From NCBI RefSeq assembly GCF_013318015.2, contig NZ_CP115842.1, positions 1,921,001-1,985,000 of the forward strand: a stretch of 64,000 nt of DNA. Reading direction: 5' to 3'. Under the pieces are notes generated by a model, which saw only the letters and a list, made by a program, of their open reading frames with translations, was not told where the DNA came from and made no database searches. The translations under genes and the position numbers were made by a program. Origin of the DNA: Agrobacterium tumefaciens. GTDB taxonomy: Bacteria > Pseudomonadota > Alphaproteobacteria > Rhizobiales > Rhizobiaceae. Below are positions 52,006 through 59,108 of the stretch, in pieces (the first letter of the stretch is position 1; each line of letters opens with the position of its first letter).

Positions 52006-53034
52006 ATGCGCAGTATCAAGACAGTTCACGTCATCTCCGCCCATGCGGAAGGCGAGGTGGGTGATGTGATCGTAGGCGGCGTCAGGCCGCCGCCCGGCGA
52101 GACGATCTGGGAACAGAGCCGTTTCATCGCCCGCGATGAGACCCTGCGCAATTTCGTGCTCAACGAGCCGCGCGGTGGCGTGTTCCGCCACGTCAATCTT
52201 CTGGTGCCGCCAAAACATCCTGACGCGGATGCCGCCTTCATTATCATGGAGCCGGAAGATACCCCGCCCATGTCGGGCTCCAACTCCATCTGCGTTTCCA
52301 CCGTGCTTCTGGATGGCGGTATCGTGCCAATGCAGGAGCCGGAAACCCATATGCTGCTTGAAGCGCCGGGCGGGCTTGTGAAGGTGCGTGCCGAATGCCG
52401 CAATGGCAAGGCCGAACGCATTTTCGTGCAGAACCTGCCGAGCTTTGCCGCGAAGCTCGATGTAGAACTCGAGGTCGAGGGTCTCGGTACGTTGAAGGTG
52501 GATACGGCCTATGGCGGCGACAGTTTCGTCATCGTCGACGCCGAGGCGATGGGCTTCAGCCTGAAGCCGAATGAAGCGCACGAGATTGCCCGTCTCGGCG
52601 TGCGCATCACCAATGCCGCCAACAAGGCTCTGGGTTTCGAGCATCCCGAAAACCCCGATTGGCGTCATTTTTCCTTCTGCCTGTTTGCGGGCAAGGTGGA
52701 GCGCACGGTTGAGGGCCTGCGGGCAGGTGCCGCCGTCGCCATCCAGCCTGGCAAGGTGGATCGCTCACCGACCGGTACGGCGCTTTCGGCCCGCATGGCG
52801 GTGCTGCATGCACGCGGTGAGATGAAAGAAGGCCAGACGCTGACGGCCGTGTCGCTCATCGGCTCCACCTTTACCGGTCGCATTCTGGGAACGACAACGG
52901 TGGGCGACCGCCCGGCCATCCTGCCGGAAATTTCCGGCCGCGGCTGGATCACCGGCATTCACCAGCACATGCTCGATCCTTCCGATCCATGGCCGGAAGG
53001 ATATCGTCTGACGGACACTTGGGGCGCTCGATAA
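52006..53034 (+). CDS. Proline-racemase-family protein with Ser/Thr in place of both catalytic Cys
   Basis: 342-residue two-domain proline racemase/hydroxyproline epimerase family member. The usual first motif MCGHx is MSGSN (Ser90) and the second motif DRSPCGT is DRSPTGT (Thr256). Cys/Cys members racemise or epimerise; Cys/Thr members dehydrate trans-3-hydroxy-L-proline; a Ser/Thr member cannot be assigned by rule and may be a dehydratase, an isomerase or inactive. It is coupled to AcnX (10-base gap), which argues for action on a hydroxyproline isomer. GAGGAG lies before the ATG. Confidence 0.87.
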   Translation: MRSIKTVHVISAHAEGEVGDVIVGGVRPPPGETIWEQSRFIARDETLRNFVLNEPRGGVFRHVNLLVPPKHPDADAAFIIMEPEDTPPMSGSNSICVSTVLLDGGIVPMQEPETHMLLEAPGGLVKVRAECRNGKAERIFVQNLPSFAAKLDVELEVEGLGTLKVDTAYGGDSFVIVDAEAMGFSLKPNEAHEIARLGVRITNAANKALGFEHPENPDWRHFSFCLFAGKVERTVEGLRAGAAVAIQPGKVDRSPTGTALSARMAVLHARGEMKEGQTLTAVSLIGSTFTGRILGTTTVGDRPAILPEISGRGWITGIHQHMLDPSDPWPEGYRLTDTWGAR

Positions 53035-53053
53035 GGACGATACACCGTACTTA

Positions 53054-53084
53054 CCTCATCCCTGTGACCAGCACAGGGATGAGG
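53054..53084. terminator. Perfect 13-bp palindrome between convergent genes
   Basis: CCTCATCCCTGTG and its exact complement around an ACCAG loop, between the racemase-family stop and the convergent LacI stop. It probably ends both transcripts; its form also fits a rhizobial intergenic repeat. Confidence 0.6.
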
Positions 53085-53095
53085 GAGGAAACTCC

Positions 53096-54172
53096 TCACC
53101 CGCCCACCCGCTTCGTTGTCTCCCTGACGATCAACTCGAACCCGACATCCACCCGCGCACCTTCGGGAACGGCAGCGCCTTTATCCGCTTCCAATATGGA
53201 AAGCAGCAATTCGCCCGCTTTTCGGCCGATCATCTGGGCGTCTACACGGATCGTTGAAATCGCTGGATAACATTGCCGGCCGATGTCGAAATCGCCGAAG
53301 CCGAGGATGGAAATCTTTTCGGGCACATGAATGCCGCGACGATGACACTCCATCAGTGCGCCGACGGCGGAAATATCGGAGACCGCGAAAATACCTTCGA
53401 CATCCGGCGCCTTCGCCAGCAATGAGCCGAGCGTTTTGGCCCCATGGTCGTAGGAGACTGGGGCGCTGCCCTCGCGGATGATGAGGTCGTCGGCAATCCC
53501 GGCTTCGCGAAGTGCAGCACCAAAACCGAGCAGACGGCTTTCGCCGCGCCAGTCCTTTACATCGCCATCCGCACGCGATCCCAGTGCGCCAATTCTCTTA
53601 AATCCAAGCGATATTAAATATTTGGCGGCGTTTCTTCCCACTTCATAGTTGGAAAAGCCGACCGCGTGGTCGATGGGATGTTCGGGAACGTCCCAGATTT
53701 CGACAATCGGGATGCCGGCGCGCATCAAAACTTCGCTCGCCATCTTGGTATGCACCGTTCCGGCAACGACTATGGCGTCGGGCCGGCGCTCCATCATGGT
53801 GCGGATGACGCGCTCCTCCTCCTGGAGATCGTACATGGTATAGCCGATCAGCAGTTGATAGTCGGCGGAGCGCAGAGCATTGGCGAGCCCCTGTGCGCTG
53901 TCGGCGAAGTTGGAGTTGGTGAGCGTCGGCAAGATGGCTGTGATGAAATTGGTGCGCCGGGAAGACAGCGAACCGGCGATTCTATCTGGAACATAGCCCA
54001 GCTTCTCGATGGCCTTCATCACCTTCTGGCGCGTGTCCTCAGACACCAGCGCCGGATCGGCCAGCACCCGCGAAACGGTCATCTTGGAGACGCCCGCGAG
54101 TTTCGAGACGTCGCTCATGGTTGCTTTTTTTGACGTGACTAACGCTGCGGCCAAGGGCGTGCGCTCCACCAA
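53096..54172 (-). CDS. LacI/GntR-type transcriptional repressor
   Basis: 358-residue LacI-family repressor. The helix-turn-helix KLAGVSKMTVSRVL and hinge LGYVPDRIAGSLSS precede a sugar-binding-type sensor (SNYEVGRNAAKYLISLGFKR, GFGDFDIGRQ). ATG 54118 would cut the first strand-helix of the DNA-binding domain, so the non-ATG start TTG 54172 (or GTG 54169) is chosen, with AGGGAG 7 bases upstream. It is closest in form to gluconate-repressor-like LacI proteins, and two palindromes of the matching GntR-operator type lie in the divergent region upstream (54650-54665, 54812-54827). Confidence 0.88.
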   Translation of the reverse strand: MVERTPLAAALVTSKKATMSDVSKLAGVSKMTVSRVLADPALVSEDTRQKVMKAIEKLGYVPDRIAGSLSSRRTNFITAILPTLTNSNFADSAQGLANALRSADYQLLIGYTMYDLQEEERVIRTMMERRPDAIVVAGTVHTKMASEVLMRAGIPIVEIWDVPEHPIDHAVGFSNYEVGRNAAKYLISLGFKRIGALGSRADGDVKDWRGESRLLGFGAALREAGIADDLIIREGSAPVSYDHGAKTLGSLLAKAPDVEGIFAVSDISAVGALMECHRRGIHVPEKISILGFGDFDIGRQCYPAISTIRVDAQMIGRKAGELLLSILEADKGAAVPEGARVDVGFELIVRETTKRVGG

Positions 54173-54275
54173 AGCATGTCTCCCTGAATTAGAACCGGTT
54201 CAGGACAAGACATACACGAAGATATCAAGGGAAAGCACGCCGCATGATTGCAGATCGGTGCGGCGTGCACCGGAT

Positions 54276-54596
54276 TTATGCGATGCGACGGTAGACGAGG
54301 TGATAGAAACGCCCGTCGCACATGCTCATCATCTCGTCCGTCAGCACCCGGCCTTCCAGTCTGACCGGCGAAACCAGCGCTTCTTCCACAGCCTCAATCG
54401 ACGGATAGTCGATTTCCTGCACCATAATGATGGCCGCCGCGTCCGGGTCCGTACGCTCGGTGCGCATGACGCGCACGGCCTGCGCGTTCGGCATGCGTTT
54501 CCAGACCGGCAGAAGCTTTTCCTCGACAATGCGGAAAAACTCCTCCTCCCGACCGGCGTGGATCTTGCCTTCAAAAATTGCCGAGCGTGTATACAT
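54276..54596 (-). CDS. Small dimeric alpha/beta-barrel-like protein, function unknown
   Basis: 106 residues with the alternating strand-helix pattern of ferredoxin-like (EthD/ABM-type) proteins: MYTRSAIFEGKIHAG, REEEFFRIVEEKLLPVWKRM, a second strand AVRVMRTERTD and MVQEIDYPSIEAVEEAL. No catalytic motif is recognised. GGGAGGG precedes ATG 54596. It is 103 bases upstream of the LacI gene in the same direction and divergent from the ABC importer, so it may belong to the same pathway as an isomerase- or mutarotase-like accessory. Confidence 0.75.
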   Translation of the reverse strand: MYTRSAIFEGKIHAGREEEFFRIVEEKLLPVWKRMPNAQAVRVMRTERTDPDAAAIIMVQEIDYPSIEAVEEALVSPVRLEGRVLTDEMMSMCDGRFYHLVYRRIA

Positions 54597-54649
54597 GGTT
54601 CCCTCCCGAATGAATGCCCGATGCAACAGTTCTGTAGATCGGACTTGCA

Positions 54650-54665
54650 ATGATACCGATAACAT
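54650..54665. promoter_or_regulatory. Candidate LacI operator A
   Basis: ATGATACCGATAACAT closely matches the gluconate-repressor operator ATGTTACCGGTAACAT and lies 54 bases upstream of the small-protein gene. Confidence 0.6.
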
Positions 54666-54811
54666 GCATTATTGATCCTGCCAAGAACGCGAAATGGTGT
54701 CGACCAGAGGAAAATCGATAACCAGCCAGAATCATTGAATTTCATAAGGAATTCTAACAGTTTTGGATCTTCGCGTATTCTTGGGAGGAGTTTTTTGCAA
54801 ATCGGGTTGAA

Positions 54812-54827
54812 ATGTTATCGAGAACAT
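54812..54827. promoter_or_regulatory. Candidate LacI operator B
   Basis: ATGTTATCGAGAACAT, the same palindrome type, lies 66 bases upstream of the importer gene and 162 bp from operator A, so looping repression of the divergent promoters is possible. CGATAAC near 54710 is a third half-site. Confidence 0.6.
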
Positions 54828-54892
54828 TTTTCGGTTTGCGCAAAGGCCGCTGTTCCCGTGCGGACGGCAAATAAAGGGTTGGAGGAGAAACC

Positions 54893-55696
54893 ATGAGCAT
54901 TTCCAGATTCTTGAAGAACATGACCGTCGCAGTCGGTGTTGCCGCAGCAACGCTAGCCGCCACCACCTCGGCCCATGCCGTCTCGCTCAGCGAGATCACC
55001 GCGCGCGGCAAGGTCAAGATCGGCGTTCTCACCGGCGCGCCGCCGATGGGTATGGTGGACGAGAAGGGCAATCCTTCCGGTTACGACGTTGATGTCGCCA
55101 ATCTGATCGGCTCTTACCTGTCGCTGCCGGTCGAACTGGTGCCGCTGACGCCGCCGGCCCGTATTCCGGCGCTCCAGACCGGCAAGGTCGATTTCCTTGT
55201 CGCGACGCTCGCCCCGACCGGTGAACGCGCCAAGACCGTCATGTTCACGCAGCCCTACAGCGCCTTCAACATGGACATCATCTCCGGCAAGGACCAGAAA
55301 TTCGAAAATCTCGACAGCCTCAAGGGCAAGCGTGTTTCGGTCAATCGCGGTTCCTCGCAGGAAACCGCGCTGCGCAAGGCCAATGTCGAAGGTCTCGAAA
55401 TCGTCGTCTACGAAGACGATTCCACCAGCGCCCAAGCTCTGCTTGCCGGTCAGGTGGATGCCGTCGCCCTGCCGTCTACTGTTGGTGAGGCGATCATCAA
55501 GCAGCGTCCGGAAGCCGGTCTGCAGGTCGGGTTCACCTTCTTCCAGCAGGGCAATTCCATGGCGACGAAGATTGAGGATTTCGAGCTGCGTCAGTGGCTG
55601 AACACCTCCATCTATCTCATGAAGATGTCGGGCGATCTCGACCGCATCTCGGTGAAGTGGACCGGCCGTCCGCTGCCGCAACTGCCTAGCTTCTGA
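54893..55696 (+). CDS. Amino-acid-type ABC transporter substrate-binding protein
   Basis: 267-residue family 3 periplasmic binding protein with a signal peptide ending near TSAHAVS. GNPSGYDVDVANLIGSYL and PARIPALQTGKVDFLVATLA match the family. GGAGGAG precedes ATG 54893. It opens a five-gene LacI-controlled operon ending with a D-2-hydroxyacid dehydrogenase, so the ligand may be an acid rather than a simple amino acid. Its lack of overlap with the 46010 protein beyond family level suggests a different ligand. Confidence 0.92.
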   Translation: MSISRFLKNMTVAVGVAAATLAATTSAHAVSLSEITARGKVKIGVLTGAPPMGMVDEKGNPSGYDVDVANLIGSYLSLPVELVPLTPPARIPALQTGKVDFLVATLAPTGERAKTVMFTQPYSAFNMDIISGKDQKFENLDSLKGKRVSVNRGSSQETALRKANVEGLEIVVYEDDSTSAQALLAGQVDAVALPSTVGEAIIKQRPEAGLQVGFTFFQQGNSMATKIEDFELRQWLNTSIYLMKMSGDLDRISVKWTGRPLPQLPSF

Positions 55697-55712
55697 TTGA
55701 GCCATTCAACGC

Positions 55713-55738
55713 GCCCGCCGGGAGAAATTCCGGCGGGC
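55713..55738 (+). promoter_or_regulatory. Intercistronic stem-loop after the binding-protein gene
   Basis: Perfect 9-bp stem GCCCGCCGG/CCGGCGGGC with an 8-base loop, no T-run, between the binding-protein and permease genes; third such hairpin in the window. Confidence 0.55.
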
Positions 55739-55762
55739 CGGGAAATGTCCACGGAGTGACGC

Positions 55763-56467
55763 ATGTCCTATACATTTCAATTCGGCGCACTTGCCCAATA
55801 TCAGAACGAATTGTTGAGCGGCATATGGCTGACGATCAAGCTATCGGTCCTCTCCATCGTGCTCGGTTGCGCGTTCGGCATTCTTTTAGCCTCGCTGCGT
55901 TCCATCAATGGCGGCATCGTCCGCATCATCGTGGACGGCTATGTCGAGGTGATCCGTAACACGCCATTTCTGGTGCAGCTTTTCATCGTCTATTTCGGTC
56001 TGCCGGGGCTCGGCTTTCGCGTTGGAGCCGATACGGCAGCTCTGATCGGCATGACGATCAATCTTGCCGCCTACTCCACGGAAATCATCCGCGCCGGCAT
56101 CGAGGCGGTCCACAAGTCGCAGATCGAGGCGGGCGAGGCTCTGGGCTTCACCAAATATCAGATCTATCGTCACGTCATCATCGTGCCTGCCATCGCCAAG
56201 GTCTATCCTTCGCTGTGCTCCCAGTTCGTGCTGATGATGCTGGCATCGAGCATATGTTCGGCCATCTCCACCCATGAGCTTGCGGCCGCCGCTGCCTTCG
56301 TGGAATCGCAGACCTATCGCTCCTTCGAGGTCTATATCGTCGTCACGCTCATCTATCTTGCGCTGGCGCTCAGCCTGCGGCTCATCCTTGCCCTTGTCGG
56401 CATGTGGCTGTTCGGCCGCCGCGTGGCGCGCAAGACGATGACCGCCTTGCCGGAGGTGCAGTCATGA
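55763..56467 (+). CDS. Amino-acid-type ABC transporter permease (first)
   Basis: 234-residue permease with five predicted helices; EVIRNTPFLVQLFIVYFGLP and the coupling loop QIEAGEALGFTKYQIYRHVI are visible. ATG 55763 follows GGAGTGAC. It overlaps the next permease by four bases. Confidence 0.92.
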   Translation: MSYTFQFGALAQYQNELLSGIWLTIKLSVLSIVLGCAFGILLASLRSINGGIVRIIVDGYVEVIRNTPFLVQLFIVYFGLPGLGFRVGADTAALIGMTINLAAYSTEIIRAGIEAVHKSQIEAGEALGFTKYQIYRHVIIVPAIAKVYPSLCSQFVLMMLASSICSAISTHELAAAAAFVESQTYRSFEVYIVVTLIYLALALSLRLILALVGMWLFGRRVARKTMTALPEVQS

Positions 56468-57123
56468 CACTCAGAACTTTCGGCTGGAACGAGTTCGGCT
56501 TCCTGCTCACCGCCCTGCAATGGACCGTGCTTCTGACGATCATTGCGCTCATAGGCGGCGGCCTCGTCGGTTTCTTCGTGGCGCTGGCCCGCACCTCGGA
56601 TCTGAAGGCGCTGCGTATCGCTGCCGGCACCTATATCCAGGTCATCCAGGGTATTCCGGTGCTGATGATCCTGTTCCTGTCCTATTACGGCCTAAGCCTT
56701 GCCGGACTTGAACTGCCACCACTGATTGCCGCCGGCGCATCGATGACGATCTATACGTCGGGTTATCTCGCCGAAATCTGGCGCGGCTGCATCCAGGCGG
56801 TGCCGAAGCAGCAATGGGAAGCGTCCGAGTCGCTGGCTCTCACCCGTGCCCAGCAATATCGCTACGTCATCCTGCCGCAGGCGATCCGCATTTCCCTGCC
56901 GCCGACCGTCGGTTTTGCCGTTCAGGTCGTCAAGAATACGTCCATCGCATCGATCATCGGTTTCGTCGAACTGGCGAGAGCGGGGCAGCTTATCAACAAT
57001 GCCACGTTCCAGCCGTTCCGCGTCTTCGTCGCGGTGGCCGTGCTTTATTTCATCGTCTGCTACCCGTTGTCCCAGCTGTCTCGTTGGCTGGAAAGGAGGC
57101 TTCATGCCGGAAGTAATCGTTGA
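56464..57123 (+). CDS. Amino-acid-type ABC transporter permease (second)
   Basis: 219-residue permease; QVIQGIPVLMILFLSYYG and PKQQWEASESLALTRAQQYR are the family segments. ATG 56464 overlaps the preceding stop (ATGA). It overlaps the ATPase gene by 20 bases, tighter than the usual four. Confidence 0.92.
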   Translation: MTLRTFGWNEFGFLLTALQWTVLLTIIALIGGGLVGFFVALARTSDLKALRIAAGTYIQVIQGIPVLMILFLSYYGLSLAGLELPPLIAAGASMTIYTSGYLAEIWRGCIQAVPKQQWEASESLALTRAQQYRYVILPQAIRISLPPTVGFAVQVVKNTSIASIIGFVELARAGQLINNATFQPFRVFVAVAVLYFIVCYPLSQLSRWLERRLHAGSNR

Positions 57124-57835
57124 AAACGTTCACAAGAGCTTTGGCGCTCTGGAAGTCCTCAAAGGCGTGTCGCTGACGGTCGGCCGTGGTGAAGTTTTCG
57201 CCCTCATCGGCCGCTCCGGCTCGGGCAAGAGCACGCTGCTGCGCTGCATGAACGGGTTGGAGAAGATCAATTCGGGCCGCATCGAAATCGCCGGCCATGC
57301 GCTGGGCGGAGATGCCACTGCGCTGCGCAAGCTGCGCACCGATGTCGGTATCGTGTTCCAGAGCTACAATCTTTTCCCGCATCTGACGGTCGGCGAAAAC
57401 ATCATGCTCGCTCCGCGCATCGTCAAGGACGTGGCAAAGTCGGAAACGAAGGAAATTGCCCGCGAGGTTCTGCAACTCGTCGGCCTGTCGGAGAAATTCG
57501 ATTCCTATCCCGACCAGCTTTCCGGCGGCCAGCAGCAGCGCGTGGCGATTGCCCGTTCGCTTGCCATGCGGCCGAAGGTGATGCTGTTCGACGAGGTGAC
57601 CTCTGCACTCGATCCCGAACTGACGGAGGAAGTGCTGACGGTCATGGAAAACCTCGCCAAGGGTGGCATGACCATGATCCTTGTTACCCATGAAATGGCC
57701 TTTGCACGCCGTGTGGCGACCGAAACCATCTTCATGCACAAGGGTAAGATCTGGGAACAGGGCCGCTCGGCAGAACTCTTCGCCAATCCGCAAACACCGG
57801 AACTCCGGCAATTCGTCAAGGCCGATGTGAAATAG
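57104..57835 (+). CDS. Amino-acid-type ABC transporter ATP-binding protein
   Basis: 243-residue ATPase: Walker A GRSGSGKST, Q-loop IVFQSYNLFPHLT, signature LSGGQQQR, Walker B VMLFDEVTSALDP, switch LVTHEMAFA. The internal ATG 57104 has AAAGGAGG upstream; the frame is open further upstream but lies inside the permease gene. Confidence 0.93.
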   Translation: MPEVIVENVHKSFGALEVLKGVSLTVGRGEVFALIGRSGSGKSTLLRCMNGLEKINSGRIEIAGHALGGDATALRKLRTDVGIVFQSYNLFPHLTVGENIMLAPRIVKDVAKSETKEIAREVLQLVGLSEKFDSYPDQLSGGQQQRVAIARSLAMRPKVMLFDEVTSALDPELTEEVLTVMENLAKGGMTMILVTHEMAFARRVATETIFMHKGKIWEQGRSAELFANPQTPELRQFVKADVK

Positions 57836-57859
57836 CGCCTGATCCACAAGGACATATCC

Positions 57860-58795
57860 ATGACTACTGAAATCGTACAACTGTGCCCGCTGATCCCGGC
57901 ACTGGAACAAGAACTCGCGCAGCGCTTCACTGTTCATCGCCTGTTTGAGGCGGCAGACAAGGTGGCATTCCTTTCTGAAAAGGGTGCTGCAATCCGCGGC
58001 GTCGTCACCGGTGGCCATATCGGCCTGCCGGCGGATATCGGCGCCGCACTCCCCAATCTCGAGATCGTCGCCATCAACGGCGTCGGTTTCGACAAGGTGG
58101 ATTTGGCGGAAGCCAAGCGACGCGGTTTCCGCGTTTCCAACACACCGGATGTTCTGACGGCGGATGTCGCTGACCTCGCGCTCGGTCTTGTTCTGGCGCA
58201 AGCGCGCAAGCTGCCGCAGGCTGACCAGCATGTGCGCACGGGGCAGTGGCTGAAGGGTGATATGGGCCTTTCCACCCGTGTGGCCGGCCGCCGCTACGGC
58301 ATTTTTGGCCTTGGCCGCATCGGTCAGGCTATCGCCAAAAGGCTGGAAGGCTTTGATGCGCGCATTTCCTACACCGCCAGAAACCGTCGCGACGTTCCCT
58401 ATGATTATCACGACAGCATCGAGGCTCTGGCCGCCAATTGCGACGTGCTGATCATCGCCGCCGCCGCCACCGCCGAAACGCGCCATATCGTCAACGCGGA
58501 TGTGCTGAAGGCTCTCGGTCCCCAGGGTGTGCTCGTCAACGTGGCGCGTGGTTCGCTTGTGGATGAAAAGGCACTGGTCGAGGCGCTTTCGAGTGGCACG
58601 ATCGGTGGCGCAGCGCTTGACGTCTTTGAGGATGAGCCACGTGTGCCGGAGGCGCTTTTCGCCTTCGAAAACGTCACGCTCGCGCCGCATGTCGGCAGCG
58701 GCACGCACCAGACCCGGCGCGCCATGGCCGATCTGGTTCTCGCCAATCTCGACGCGCATTTTGCCGGTAAAGAGCTCCCCACACCTGTCGTGTGA
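57860..58795 (+). CDS. D-isomer-specific 2-hydroxyacid dehydrogenase (hydroxypyruvate/glyoxylate reductase class)
   Basis: 311-residue NAD(P)-dependent enzyme. The Rossmann motif GLGRIG near residue 153 and the catalytic triad Arg (NVARGS), Glu (DVFEDEP) and His (APHVGSGT) are intact. GVGFDKVDL and NTPDVLTADVADLALGL match the glyoxylate/hydroxypyruvate reductase subgroup. Cotranscribed with the ABC importer and LacI-controlled, so it probably reduces or oxidises the imported 2-oxo or 2-hydroxy acid. AAGGAC precedes the ATG. Confidence 0.9.
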   Translation: MTTEIVQLCPLIPALEQELAQRFTVHRLFEAADKVAFLSEKGAAIRGVVTGGHIGLPADIGAALPNLEIVAINGVGFDKVDLAEAKRRGFRVSNTPDVLTADVADLALGLVLAQARKLPQADQHVRTGQWLKGDMGLSTRVAGRRYGIFGLGRIGQAIAKRLEGFDARISYTARNRRDVPYDYHDSIEALAANCDVLIIAAAATAETRHIVNADVLKALGPQGVLVNVARGSLVDEKALVEALSSGTIGGAALDVFEDEPRVPEALFAFENVTLAPHVGSGTHQTRRAMADLVLANLDAHFAGKELPTPVV

Positions 58796-58915
58796 TGGAT
58801 AAGCAATTGACGGTTGCAGTCAAACGCTGCAGCCGTTGCAGCTCATGAGCTTGACTACGAAGTCCTGCAGCTCACGGTTCAGTGCTATGAAGTATTGAAT
58901 GGGAAAAGCTTGTTT

Positions 58916-58960
58916 CACGGCGCAGATGCGCCGTGGCTCAATGCCAGCTCAAGGCTGGCA
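58916..58960. other. Two tandem perfect hairpins in the 313-base gap before the GGDEF gene
   Basis: CACGGCGCA/TGCGCCGTG (58916-58935) is followed by TGCCAGC/GCTGGCA (58942-58960). No T-run follows. Gap 58796-59108 holds no gene I can support. They might be part of a structured leader of the GGDEF-EAL gene or a small RNA. Confidence 0.4.
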
Positions 58961-59108
58961 TGTTGCAGGAGAGGTTTTGCCTTTGCCGACAATCTGATCG
59001 CGCGGTATTTGTCGCGCCATTTCGCTTCAATCCCCCGCCGCCGTTCATATTTATATAATATGTATAATCCTACTATTCTGCTTCCTTATACAGTAACGAG
59101 GCGGATAG

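Noticed and set aside
57050-58759. 569-codon minus-strand open frame across the ATPase and hydroxyacid dehydrogenase genes
   Set aside because: It spans two well-supported genes on the other strand and has no recognisable domain.
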